Source: Forficula auricularia
Lineage: Eukaryota > Arthropoda > Insecta > Dermaptera > Forficulidae
DNA length: 64,000 bases
Assembly: GCA_024734495.1 (NCBI GenBank)
Contig: JALMQS010000061.1
Coordinates: 8,970,286-9,034,285, forward strand
Direction of reading: 5' to 3'
Made by a program: the position numbers and the translations under genes. A model generated the notes under the pieces. That model had not been told where the DNA came from. It did no database searches and saw only the letters and a list, made by a program, of their open reading frames with translations. Below are positions 46,817-57,810 of this stretch, in pieces. How positions within the stretch are numbered: the first letter of the stretch is position 1; every line of letters starts with the position of its first letter.

Positions 46817-47188
46817 AACTTCTAATTCGGACTTTTCCATATCAAATTGAGAATTTCTATAAAACCATGCATATTTTACATATTAATTTTAGCTTTTTAC
46901 CTGAAAAAGTTTCTTGAAAGTACAAAATTCTAATCTTGAAAGGTTTTAGATAATGAGCTGAAAAATTGCTACGCAAATATATTAAAATGCACCAAATTTT
47001 AGCCTTTTTCCTGAAAGCCTTTCGTGAGAGTTAAATTAAATCAAAACTTTTTCTTAACTATAACTTTTTTTCTATTTTTTTCAACTGTTTATTAATAAAT
47101 TCTGAATTTGATTTAAAAAATGACTGATTTTAATTTTTAAAATCCTGAATTTGATTTGGAAAAGTCCGAATTAGAAGTTAAAAACCCA
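46817..47188. repeat. MITE-like element, 45-bp inverted ends
   Basis: The left end tttttaacttctaattcgga is mirrored by tccgaattagaagttaaaaa at the right, with further pairing into catatcaaatt/aatttgatttgg. It is about 370 bp in all, non-coding. I see no clear target duplication. Confidence 0.65.
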
Positions 47189-47513
47189 AATATAATGATA
47201 GATTTAGTTGATTGAGATTTGATTATAAAATGTAATAATATATAGAAGAATTTTTTTTTTTTAATAGATCATCAGTTCAAATCAGATTCTAAATTCAAAG
47301 ACAAATTGCTTATAAATTATTTGTCTATTAAAAATTGTTGAAATATCCATGTTAATAAATTGAGAATGAGTTACCATATATATGCAGATTGACAAATTCC
47401 GAATCTTGAACGAAATTGTATATATGAATATGTGAAATTTTATACTTATTATTTTGTATATAATTGTATATACATATATAAAAATGATTCAATTTTCAGT
47501 ACTACTGAAGAAT

Positions 47514-47753
47514 GGCGTAGTTAGGGAGTTTTCCTAGGGGGGCCAGCCGGCCAGCTGATTAGCCACCACAAGGTTTTAATTTCGGTAATCCGATTAGAAA
47601 AGCAACCAACTTTTTACTAGAATTCACAAATTTTGAAGTAACGAAATAAATGAATGAGAAATACATACTTAAGTGATGACTAGTAATAATGGAGTTTCGA
47701 TTTTTCTAAAGGGGGGGGGGCACTGCCCCCCTTGCCCCTCCCCTAACTACACC
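47514..47753. repeat. GGCGTAG-type MITE, copy 1
   Basis: The left end ggcgtagttagggag is complementary to the right end ctcccctaactacacc. It is 240 bp and contains a 10-base G-run followed by ctgcccccctt. An almost identical copy lies at 54668-54913 in the duplicated B4 flank. Confidence 0.65.
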
Positions 47754-48276
47754 CATATATATGAGTTTATCCTTATTTTGATAATGTATCTGATTTTATC
47801 ACGAGGTACGCCGACAGCCAGGCAAAGCTTGAAGATTAAGGAACCCATGATAACTTAATTAAAGGTAAGAAACTCATAGAAAGTTTGTTCTGGTGCCAAA
47901 TGCTTTGTAATTTTTACTGTGAAGAACTAATTTGATTTCGAGCTTTCTAGCTCTAAAACTATAGGTTGATAAATAAAAAACGGTTTTTTTTCTGTTTATT
48001 TTCATTTTATTAATAGAATTTAAGGAATTTAAAATTTTTTTCTATTTCTATTTTCAAGCTCATAGTATAGTAGCTATATTACAAATTTTATTTTATTTAA
48101 TTTTATGTTTTAAATTAAAATTATAGGGAATCATTTCTTAAAATCATAATGTGTTATATTTAAATTTCCTAAAAATTAATTTAATATTCGAAACTACTTA
48201 GAGCGTACCTAGACTTAAAATTGTTTAAATTTTCATCCAATTTTTCTATTTGAAATTTTGAATTTGCTAGTCTTTG

Positions 48277-48313
48277 TGACGTCATGAAACATCTCCTCTC
48301 GATGATGACGTCA
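48277..48313 (+). promoter_or_regulatory. Two CRE palindromes upstream of B3
   Basis: TGACGTCA occurs at 48277-48284 and 48306-48313, 29 bp apart, about 267 and 238 bp before the ATG. Both are followed by TGA, giving TGACGTCATGA. They resemble CREB/ATF sites. Confidence 0.5.
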
Positions 48314-48360
48314 TGAGAGGATGAGAAGAAAAACCAGCAGCTAGCCTCTTGTGAGTTGTG

Positions 48361-48412
48361 ACTGCCCCGACATCTGACGGATTTATTCTTTTTAGCATCA
48401 TTTCATCTAAAG
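48361..48412 (+). promoter_or_regulatory. Conserved upstream block (B3 copy)
   Basis: actgccccgacatctgacgg to tttcatctaaag, ending 132 bp before the ATG and just downstream of the CRE pair. Confidence 0.5.
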
Positions 48413-48543
48413 AATGAAACTATATTTCTCATAGATTTTATTTCTTTTCGTGTATGCTAAAATTCTAGTTTTATTAAATTATAAAAAGACTATTCCTCTG
48501 TCCTTTTAAATATTTGACTGAACTAGGAGAAAATATATCCATT

Positions 48544-48589
48544 ATGGCTGAAATTCCAATCATGGATCTCAAATATCCAATTTATACAG
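48544..48589 (+). pseudogene. B3 exon 1 with GC donor
   Basis: It encodes MAEIPIMDLKYPIYT plus one base. The donor reads g|gctag where every paralogue has g|gttag. GC donors can be used but are weak. Exon phase and sequence are otherwise unchanged. Confidence 0.7.
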
Positions 48590-48957
48590 GCTAGTTTTCA
48601 AATGTCATATATATAATAAAATATTTAGTTTAATTATTAAATAATTGATTGTTATCTATATTGTTCATTGTTAATTTTCTATTATTGTTTTAAATTAAAC
48701 AGTTGAATAGAAAAAGTTCATTCTTGCCTCGAATTAATCAGAATCTTATGCAGATTTTAAATCTATAACATAATTATGTTGTGTTATTTTTAATAACTAT
48801 TTTGTCTTTAAATAAAAGAATAAATTGGTTTAATATTAATAAACTTCCACTAGATTCAGTTTCATTATTCATTATTTATTTATATATTATTATTAGTACC
48901 TGGCCACCGAGCGATGCTCGGTATGTTTTTGCTTCAGTCAAAAGCAATATATTAATC

Positions 48958-49425
48958 CCTGACACCCCTCCTCGCCACGCGTGCTACGTGCAAAGCATGC
49001 TTTGGGGGAATTATTGATTTTATCTCATCAGAGCACCTGCCGTGATAGTATCTATAGAAAAGGGAAAGGGCGGGGACATCTCTTCGATGAGCCAGCGAGT
49101 CGAGGGAGTCGGTGAGGGTAGAATCGTCAATTAGCCTGACGGCTCGTTTCTGAATTGCATCAAGGGTAGCAAGAGAATATTTTGAGGCTCCTCTCCATAG
49201 ATGAGAGCCGTATTCGAGACAGGGGCGGATTTGGGCCTTGTAGATGGTGAGAAGTTGTGGGGGTTTGTAAAATCGCTTGGACCTGAATAAGAAGCCAATC
49301 TTCCTTGCTGCAGATTTCGCCACAGAGGAGATGTGTTCATTCCAAGACAGGTCAGATGCGACAGAGACGCCCAACATGGATAGGCTGTCACACATTTTCA
49401 GGGTATTCGAATCGAAGTGAAGCTG
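48958..49425 (-). pseudogene. Group J LINE fragment in intron 1 of B3
   Basis: The minus-strand frame encodes MLGVSVASDLSWNEHISS, FYKPPQLLTIYKAQIRPCLE, LATLDAIQKRAVRLI and LSLFYRYYHGRCSDEI, and breaks off at PPK. It lacks both the RT core and the 3' tail. It closely matches the 25789-26400 copy. Confidence 0.85.
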
Positions 49426-49646
49426 GAACCCGTAATGTTGTATTTTTGCACAATCTATAACGTTATCCTCTCGGCTACCAGCTCCCAAATCATTATAATT
49501 ATATGTAAATTAATTCGAATCAAATCCGAATTTGTTCAAATTTGTTCATTTTTATTCACTTGGATTAGATTTTAACTCACTAGTGTCCATGGGGGCCTTA
49601 AACATTCATATCTAACTAATAATAATTGAAATTTTATCTTTTTCAG

Positions 49647-49790
49647 GGCCACATTTCTTATGCTGTGATTGTCGGACGATGTTTATTAGTGAAGATTTCC
49701 TGAACAAACATCAAAAGAAATGTATACATAGGAAATTACATTTAATATTAAAAATGAAATTTCAATTGCGAAGAAATACATCAGCTGAGG
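49647..49790 (+). CDS. B3 exon 2 (CCHC finger)
   Basis: It is 144 nt between tttttcag and ggtaag, open in the family frame. It encodes PHFLCCDCRTMFISEDFLNK, then HQKKC and the basic tail. It has the same phase as in B1 and B4. It is missed by ATG-based ORF finding because it starts by splicing. Confidence 0.85.
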
Positions 49791-49988
49791 GTAAGTTCAT
49801 TTATTTTTTTGATAACCTTGAAAGCATTCTCCTAAAACTTTTTTTCAAATTCTAATTTAGATGAAATTAAACCTTTGTCCTCCATTTCGGAGACCATTAT
49901 GATATTCAAGGGATTAAGTTTTTTAGATTTTATTTCTAATAATTTTCATTTATCAAAGAATTCAAAACTAATTCCTTAGCACACTATA

Positions 49989-51236
49989 TAGCCCAGTCCA
50001 ATTAGACAAAATAAGGCTAATCGGTGGAATAAAATCCCAGAGTTTTGGAAATAGTCTTAAACGCTTCCTTTAGACTTGGGTTAATGTGTGTCAAAAGTCC
50101 ACGAGAATGGGGTTTGAGCTTGAGGAGGGAGGGGTTATAGTTCCCTTTTTCCAGTTTTTAACTTATAACTTGAAAACGGTCCATATTTTGTAAATAACCG
50201 TTTTATAGTAAATTAAAGTGGACAAAATTTCGCGTCGATTAAAAAATTTATTGTATTAGTTCGATTTTATTTTTAAACTAGATTACATTTACTACAATTC
50301 AAACAAAGTTTCATCTTAATTGGATAATGGTAACCCGGCCGCAATAAGGTTGTAGTTTTGAAAAAGTGCAATTTTTTGCTAAAAAATCGCACTTTTCTTA
50401 CATAAAATGAAAACCACTCATCCTAGAAACTTGATACCTATTTCATTCTGCAGGAAATTTTGTTGACTTGAACGTTTACTTGTACCACTTTTTTGTAAAA
50501 ACTCCTAGATATATAGATATCCAGCATTTTCCATAACAGGAAATGATACGTTTTTTTGCAAAAAATCGCAGTTTTTCCTGCTGGATATCTATAAATCTAA
50601 GAGATTAACAAAAAAGAGGTCCAAGTGAACGATCAAGTCAACAAAACTCCTAGAGAATGAAATAGGAATCAAGTTTCTAGGATGAGTGGTTTTCATTTCG
50701 TGAAGGAAAAACTGCGATTTTTTGCAAAAAATTGCAGTTTTTAAAACTACAACTTCATTGCGGCCGAGTTACCATTATCCAATTAAGATGAAACTTTGTT
50801 TTAATTTTAGCAAATTTAATCTAGTCTAAAAATGTATAGAATCGTCTTTGTCGAAAACGTGCTCCTTCATGGTCAAAATGGGAAAAAAATTGAAAAAAGT
50901 GCGAGTTTTGTGATAGGTATTCAAAAATGATCCGAGGAAGCTGTTTTTTGGATCCCCATAAAAAATCGAACTACAGGACCAATTTTCTCTTTTTTTAATC
51001 GATGCGAAATTTTGTCCTCTTTAATTTACTATAGGACGGTTATTTACAAAATATAGAGCGTTTTCAAGTTATAAGCAAAAAACTGGAAAAAGGGGACCCC
51101 CCTCCCCCTCCTAGAACTCAAGCCACATCCTTGGGGACTTTTGACACACATTAACCCAAGCCTAAGGGAAGCGTTTAAGACCATTTCCAAAACTCTGGGA
51201 TTTTTATCTACCGATTTGTCTAATTTGACTGGGCTA
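49989..51236. repeat. Long fold-back element in intron 2 of B3
   Basis: This is the counterpart of 8114-9254: TAGCCCAGTCC at the left, GACTGGGCTA at the right, 1.25 kb. An extra inner hairpin lies around 50500-50600 (ttccataacaggaaatgat and following). The position in the intron is the same as in B1. Confidence 0.8.
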
Positions 51237-51367
51237 ATATACTGCTTATCTAACGATGTAATTGAATGATTTCACAATTAAAAATAACAAAACTACAATA
51301 AACTTTACTGCTCTATTTTGAATTTCATCTCTAAATTCATCTCATTAACACATTTATTTTTTTCCAG

Positions 51368-52236
51368 GTACAAGTAATCGAACTAGGATTGAAACTGAAG
51401 ATTATTTCTGTGAGGAATGTTTCTCAGGATTTCTATCATTGTCTGAATTCGAAAGCCATATACTGGAAGGCCATTCAGAAGAAGTACTATTCTCAAGTCA
51501 TCTGAGCGATCGGAAATACAGTGCTGAGACCAAATCGGAACCCCCTATTGCCATGAATCCTCAGAGCGAGAAGGCTTCTAAAGTGACCTTTCATAATCGA
51601 CATAATGACGCTAAACGTTCTTTACCCTCTCCTAATGATAAAAAAAATTGAAATCAAAACAAATTAATCAATGTTTGGGAACTATTTCTAATAACAAGCA
51701 TACTGGCCAAAAGCCTTTCGTCTGTGATCACTGCGAGAAGGGTTTCTCACATAAGAGTGATCTCAAAAGGCATTTACTTATTCATACAGGCGACAAGCCT
51801 TTCGTCTGTGATCAATGCGAGAAGGGTTTCTCGCAAAAAGGTGATCTCAAAAGGCATTTAATTATTCATACAGGCGACAAGCCTTTCGTCTGTGATCACT
51901 GCGATAAGGGTTTTTCACGAAAAGAGTAATCTCAAAAGGCATTTACTTATTCATACAGGCGACAAGCCTTTCGTCTGTGATCACTGCGAGAAGGGTTTCT
52001 CGCGAAAAGATGATCTCAAAAGGCATTTACTTATTCATACAGGCGAAAAGCCTTTCGTCTGTGATCAATGCGATAAATGTTTTACAAAAAAGTCTGCTCT
52101 CAAAGCTCATTTATCAATTCATTGTTACGTAGACACCACCCTACATAACGCCCCTGCATCGCATAAAAACCGTGCAGACAACCCTTCAATTAAGTTAGAC
52201 TTATGCAAACTTAAAATGCTTTATAATAATCTATAA
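51368..52236 (+). pseudogene. B3 exon 3: C2H2 array with two opposite frameshifts
   Basis: It begins after tttccag with an FCEECFSGF finger and the S/E/K linker. One A is missing in the run near 51643-51649 (gataaaaaaaattg), causing a stop; one extra A near 51921 (cacgaaaagag) returns to the original frame. Between them the shifted frame encodes two full fingers and part of a third ([30 protein letters not shown]). After the second shift two more complete fingers follow, ending [14 protein letters not shown] and a stop at 52234-52236. Both faults lie in A-runs, so an intact gene mis-assembled is possible. The helix types (HKSDLKR, QKGDLKR, RKSNLKR, RKDDLKR) differ from B1. Confidence 0.85.
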
Positions 52237-52802
52237 CTCATTACTCGTTAAGTAAATATTAAATAATTCCACGTTTTGCTTGACAAGTGAAATTGCCTGC
52301 AAATACTCTCAAAGTCTTAACGTAGCCTGGAATAAATAATTATTAAAAGAAAACATCCCTGATGATTACACCCCCGTCCTTCTCGAAACATCCTCATGCC
52401 CATTAAACGTAGATTTACAATTTATTTGAATTTAACTATAAATTTAATTATTTTTTTATTATTATTTATTAATTTAATCAATAAATCTTTACAAAATGTA
52501 TTATTAAAATTTGTTATCAAATTAATAAAAAAAATAATGCATTTTAATGTTATATTAATGAATATTTTATTCTTATAATGTATTATAAAAATATACATAA
52601 TCTTGAAGAATACTTTTAATTTGCAATAAATCCCTTAAGCCCTTTTTTCTCTTGACAAATATTAATTTTGTTTGAATATTTTGGCAATAACGACACCAAT
52701 CCCTAACTAGACTTTGTTCCTCGTTGCTTACTATCAATGTCAATCTCTTGGAATTCATCGTCGGATAAATTATATTTATAAAAAACTTGTCTTGGCTTCG
52801 TT
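52237..52802. other. B3 3' flank and AT-rich stretch
   Basis: 52250-52450 matches the B2 flank; ggaataaataatt near 52330 may be the poly(A) signal. From 52450 on it is AT-rich with a short minus-strand frame (52573-52836) that I cannot place. Confidence 0.5.
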
Positions 52803-53530
52803 TTAGTACAAATGAAATTCCGTAATAAAATATCAATGTTAGGTGTCACTTTAGGTTCTGACCTCTCTTGGAATGACCATATTATCTCAGTAGCAAAAGC
52901 TGCAGCATGTAAGCTTGGCTTTCTTTCCGAACCAAACGCTTTTTCACCCCCACTCAACTCCTTATATTATACAAGGCTCAAATTCGCCCCTGTCTTGAAT
53001 ATTGCTCGCATTTGTGGAGAGGGGCCTCCAAGCATTCTCTTAATACCTTAGATGCAATTCAGAGGCGAGCTATCAGACTGATAGGCGATCCTACATTAAC
53101 TGACACTCTCGACTCCCTGGCCCATCGTAGATCTGTCTCCGCCCTTTCCCTTTTTTATAGATATTACCATGGCTTTTGTTCTGACGAAATAAAATCGAAA
53201 ATCCCACCAAAGGCTTCATTTGCGCGAAATACACGATTTTCTAAAATTCAACACCCCTACGCGCTTAAACTGGATACTAATCGAACAAGCGCATTCGCCA
53301 ATTCATTTATCCCTATGACATCTAGAGACTGGAACTCTCTTCCCCCGACCGTCTTTCCAGCTACTTATAACCTTCAATCTTTCAAGACCAGCATCCACAG
53401 ATACCTTCGACTGCTACCCAATCCCTAAATCTCCCCTTATCTTCACGTTACAAGGGTCCACCACGGACTAAAGAGGTTGTACCTTCTTGGTGCAACTTCT
53501 TCTTGTATCAATATCATTATAAAAAAAATC
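52803..53530 (+). pseudogene. Group J LINE fragment, 3' end
   Basis: 5'-truncated. The frame starts at MLGVTLGSDLSWNDHI, shifts near 53000, then runs MWRGASKHSLNTLDAIQRRA, LSLFYRYYHGFCSDEI and FIPMTSRDWNSLPPTVFP to a stop at 53426-53428. The 3' end ttggtgcaacttc and an A-run complete it. It is a separate subfamily from the 25172 copy. Confidence 0.8.
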
Positions 53531-53904
53531 GAAGCCATTTGATCTTACTATAGCTAAAAGCACTATTTTTTTGCCCTCTGACCAGTGGTTCGCATACTTT
53601 TTTAGTTCCCGACGCCCTTAATATATCAGAATTTTTCTGCGAATCCCGAGTCAAAATATCTGTCTACCTAATGCAGTTTCATTTTATTAATGGTGCTTCA
53701 TTTTGTAATGAAAAAGATAATTTGACTTTTTTTCGTATCTTGAACAGTTACGCAGTAAAAAAATAAAGAACATACAATTACTATCTGTACCTGAAAATAA
53801 AATATTTTTACTCTTGAAGTCCTTTTTATATTTGTTATTGAAATAATTTTATTTTATCAACTATAAAAAATTTGTTCATTCTTATTTGATCAAAAATAAT
53901 ATTT

Positions 53905-53970
53905 ATTTTTCCAGCAGAAGACACTCTTTTTTTATTGGCTCTCCTTCAATTTATAAAAATGGTTGACCAA
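53905..53970. repeat. Scrap of repeat group alpha
   Basis: gcagaagacactctttt and ctccttcaatttataaaaat match the outer part of the elements at 37491 and 58262, without the hammerhead. Confidence 0.45.
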
Positions 53971-54239
53971 ACTCATCCTTATTAAAAAGCATTTTGATTA
54001 AATATTTTCCTAGTTTTATTTTAATTTAGTTTACTAAATAAGATAATTATAGTTATAGTGTAGTCATTCATAATATTATATTAAAATATTTTTCAATAAA
54101 TAAATGCAGCAAGAATTTGCGCACATTTGTTGCTGTAGAAATAAAGTTAATTAACAGACTAAAGTAAATTTTACAGCTTGCCAAAATGTAATTAAATCTG
54201 ACTCATGATTTGCCTTTTTATTACTAATATTGAATGCAG

Positions 54240-54620
54240 ATTTAATTAGCTATGCAACCAATTTCAGAGCTGCCCAATATGACACTAGTTGCATATACTT
54301 TACAAAAAAAAACACTCTGCAAGTATGCTAAGCCAAAGTTGCATATGCTTTGCAAAAACAAGCAACATGCAAGCTTGTCGCTGGGAAACTAGGAGATTTG
54401 ATTCAAACTTGCCTCAAGTGTATATACTTGCCACGGCAAACTTGCTGCAAGCTTCCATTTTTGACACATCAGACTTGCTGCAAGTAGGATTCAAGTTTAA
54501 ATTGCTATCTGGACACTGCAATGTTGCTGCAATGTTACATTTGAATGTTGCCACTGCAATGTTGCTGCAATGTTGGCAAGGTTCGCAACGTTGCTGCAAT
54601 GTTCCCTTCTGTCTGGGTTG
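54240..54620. repeat. TTGCTGCAA-rich repeat cluster
   Basis: The motif gttgctgcaatgtt and relatives (cttgctgcaagc, gttgcatatactttacaaa) occur about ten times in 380 bases, several as TTGCTGCAA near-palindromes. It is probably a fragment of a short interspersed element. Non-coding. Confidence 0.5.
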
Positions 54621-54667
54621 ATTTGTATATAATTGTATTGTTTCAATTTTCAGTACTACTGAAGTTT

Positions 54668-54913
54668 GGCGTAGTTAGAGAGTTTTCCTAAGGGGGGGGG
54701 GAAGCCGGCCAGCTGATTAGCCACCACAAGGTTTCAGTTTCGGTAATCAGATTAGAAAAGCAACTAAGTTTTTAGTAGAATTCACAAATTTTGGAAGTAA
54801 CGAAATAATTTAATGAGAAATACATACTTAAGTGATGACTAGTAATAATGGAGTTTCGATTTTTCTAAAGGGGGGGGGGTCACTGCCCCCCTTGCCCCTC
54901 CCCTAACTACGCC
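54668..54913. repeat. GGCGTAG-type MITE, copy 2
   Basis: Counterpart of 47514-47753 carried along by the B3/B4 duplication. Right end ctcccctaactacgcc. Confidence 0.65.
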
Positions 54914-55474
54914 CAAATATATGAGTTTATCATTATTTTGATAATGTATCTGATTTTATCACGAGGTACGCCGACAGCCAGGCAAAACTTGAAGATTAAC
55001 GAACCCATGATAACTTAATTAAAGATAGGAAACTCATAGAACGTTAGTTCTGCCGCCAAAAGTTTTTTATTTTTATTGTGAAGAACTAATTTGATTTTGG
55101 GCTTTCTAGCTCTAAAACTATAGGTTTATAAATCAAAAAATAATCATTTCAATGATAATTTTTCAAGTCACTCACAAAATAAACAAAAAAACTGTTTTTT
55201 TTTTCAATTTATTAATAGAATTTAAAGAATTTAACATTTTTTTTAAGCTCATAGTTAGGTATATAACAAATTTTATTATATTTAATTTCATGTTTTAAAT
55301 TAAAATTATAGGGAATCATTTCTTAAAATCATAATCTGTTATATTTAAATTTCGTAAAAATTAATTTTATATCCGAAACTACTTAGAGCGGACCTAGACT
55401 TAAAATTGTTTAAATTTTCATCCAATTTTTCTATTTAAAATTTCACCCGGAAATTTTGAATTTACCAGTCTTTC

Positions 55475-55510
55475 TGACGTCATGAAACATTCTGTTCGGT
55501 GAAGACGTCA
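55475..55510 (+). promoter_or_regulatory. CRE palindrome upstream of B4
   Basis: TGACGTCATGA at 55475-55485; a second site 28 bp downstream has decayed to AGACGTCA (55503-55510). Same spacing as before B3. Confidence 0.5.
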
Positions 55511-55567
55511 TGAGCGGATGAGAAGGAAAACCAGCAGCTAGCCTCTCTGCTTTGGACTTTGACTTGT

Positions 55568-55620
55568 GACTGCCCTGACATCTGACGGATTCATTCTATT
55601 TAGCATTATTTCATCTAAAG
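55568..55620 (+). promoter_or_regulatory. Conserved upstream block (B4 copy)
   Basis: tgccctgacatctgacggat to tttcatctaaag, ending 130 bp before the B4 ATG. Confidence 0.5.
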
Positions 55621-55749
55621 ACGTAAACTATATTTTTCTTCTTTTACTAAAATTCAAGAATATATTTTTATTAAATTATACAAAGACTATTCCCTTCAAT
55701 ATTATATCCTTTTAAATATTTGTTTGAACTAGGAGAAAATATATCCATT

Positions 55750-55795
55750 ATGGCTGAAATTCCAATCATGAATCTCAAATATCCAATTTATACAG
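55750..55795 (+). CDS. B4 exon 1 (start exon)
   Basis: It encodes MAEIPIMNLKYPIYT plus one base, with a normal gttag donor. It joins in phase to exon 2 at 63687 after an intron of 7.9 kb filled by a P-like transposon, a hammerhead repeat, a fold-back and a LINE. The finger exon lies beyond the window, so its integrity is unknown. Confidence 0.75.
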
Positions 55796-56616
55796 GTTAG
55801 TTTCCACATGTCATTTATATAATAAAATATTTTGTTTATTTATTAAATAATTAATTGTTATCTATATTGAACATTGTTAATTTTCTATTATTGTTTTAAA
55901 TTAAACAGTTGAATAGAAAAAGTTCATTCTTTCCTCGAATTGATCAGAATCTTATGCCTATTTTAAAAGTCTTGAACAGATTATAGTTAATAAATTTATT
56001 TTATCTATATTATAATTATGTTGTGTTATTTTTGATAATTATTTTGGCTTTAAATAAAAGAATAAATTGGTTTAATTATAATAAACATCCATTAGATTTA
56101 GAAATTCTCGAGGAATTCTCGGTGTCTGGTATAAATGGCCGGTGTTCAATGGATTCCACGGACCACGTTTGGTTTTCTTCCCGGAGCAAGCTGGCTCCAA
56201 TTCGGATATATATATATATATATCGAGTGGAATAGAGGAAATGTAGCGGTAGAATTAGATGAGAAGTAGAATGTATGGATTGATTGAGAATGTTGAGTGG
56301 ATAAAGTTGGAATATCAATGTAAGAGGGCTCTGTATGGATAGAGTTAGAATGAGAATGCTAGAGTCTGCATAGATAGAGTTAGAATACTCGAGCATAGAT
56401 TCAGAATGATCTCCCGCCCTGTTGTCCAGGTTCAATCCATAGAGTATATAGAGAGGAAGGCTCCATAAGGGCCCTATGTATTTTAGCGTATACGAGTTAC
56501 AGAGCTCTCTGGCGGGTCGTATACTGAAGCAAAATGGCGGGAACCGCATCTCATCGAGAAAAATTTTGGTGACGTCACACAGCGGATGATTCAAAATAAT
56601 TTATCATGAGCTTATA

Positions 56617-56898
56617 TACAGGGTGATTCACGGTCGATGGGACGTTATCCGTTTTATGTAAAACGGAAAGTCGGATTTTTCTGAAAATTTAGCACCTTAT
56701 ATTTTCTTATCTGTTCTATCGATCTAAAATATTTTCAGCCTTGCGACGTTTCGGCTTCCATTGAAAAGTCACAGCAACTATATTTTTTTAGATAGATAGA
56801 ACAGGTAAGAAAATGTAAGGTGGTAAATTTTCAGAAAAATCCGACTTTCTGTTTTACATAAGACGGATAACGTCCCATCTACCGTGAATCACCCTGTA
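56617..56898. repeat. Tc1/mariner-like MITE (palindromic)
   Basis: The TA-flanked ends tacagggtgattcacggt are mirrored by accgtgaatcaccctgta, with arms of about 115 bp. It lies inside the P-like element, so it is the younger insertion. Confidence 0.8.
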
Positions 56899-57709
56899 TA
56901 TTAAAGAAAAAATTATTAATTGTTTTGTAATTAAAATAAATACAAATCTTTAAAATATATATATAATAAAATCGTACTTTTATTAAAAAAAAAACTTTGG
57001 CAAATAATTAATGTAAAGATTTAAGTATCTTTTTTGAGTTTCTTTTTTTGAAAATAATTTAATTAAGATTCAGGGACTTTGAGGGACTAGGAGGAAATTC
57101 ATATATAAAATAAATACTTGAAAATAATTTAAAATTAACCATTTTTTTATTTAGACCAAAAAATGACATTACAAATATTTTAATAAATAAATACAATCTT
57201 TTCAATGGAATTTTTGTGATTCGCATTCGCCAACATTAGTTATTTGAGGAAAACCTTCAAAGAATCACCTAGACACTTAAAAAAATAAACAATATTTTTA
57301 CTTTATTTTCTAATTGAAATGATCTTTTTTTTATTAAATTAAAATAAGATATATCTATTTACCTATAAAATATAGGCTATTCTTTATTTTAATAAAAATA
57401 TGTATATATATGTTGTGGCTTCTGGCACAAAATCTAATCAAGAGCCGGTGTTTGGAGACCTGTGGACGGACGGCTTTAATGTGGATACGAAATCACTTCA
57501 TTCTGGAGAATCTCGCTGCAGACGTCGTGGATATTTTTTATAAATTGTTTTTGATTAAAAATTGTCAGAACATATAAAGAAATATTTATTATTTTCATGG
57601 ATATCAGCAAATTGACACCAGCGTTTAGCTCTATAATTAAATTATACAAGAATTAACACATAAAAATCAAAGAAATAAATTATTAGTTAATTTTAAATAG
57701 GTTACTTAC

Positions 57710-57810
57710 ATTTCATTGTTTTTAGGGCGTCCAAAAAAAGTATGTTCTTTATCTGATTTTGTGTCGCGAAAGCAACCTTTCACACAACATTGACGTCGAG
57801 AACTAGCCAT
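57710..57810 (-). CDS. THAP-domain first exon (P-like transposase remnant)
   Basis: On the minus strand, ATG at 57810 starts MASSRRQCCVKGCFRDTKSD followed by KEHTFFGRPKNNE and ends at a consensus donor GTAAGT (57709-57704). The C-x3/4-C spacing, the aromatic FF and the following basic-Pro (RPKN) match the N-terminal half of the THAP zinc finger. A reading with CSE near 57520 might be the next part, but it is not clean. It sits within P-like terminal repeats, so a transposase origin is inferred. Confidence 0.6.

Larger units (their letters stand above)
47450..48870 (+). repeat. B3 upstream half of a recent duplication with B4
   Basis: This stretch, from the MITE through the CRE sites, promoter block and exon 1 into intron 1, matches 54620-56090 at high identity. 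It is the youngest duplication in the array. Differences include short indels and the degenerate second CRE in the B4 copy. Confidence 0.8.

Noticed and set aside
47505..47530. actgaagaatggcg as a hammerhead core
   Set aside because: CUGAAGA is present, but no stem II and no GAAA follow at the right distance; it is the edge of a MITE.
52573..52836. 87-codon minus-strand frame
   Set aside because: It partly overlaps the plus-strand LINE fragment and has no recognisable motif.
56076..56594. 172-codon minus-strand frame
   Set aside because: It covers AT-rich tandem-like sequence and the end of the P-like element, with no domain.
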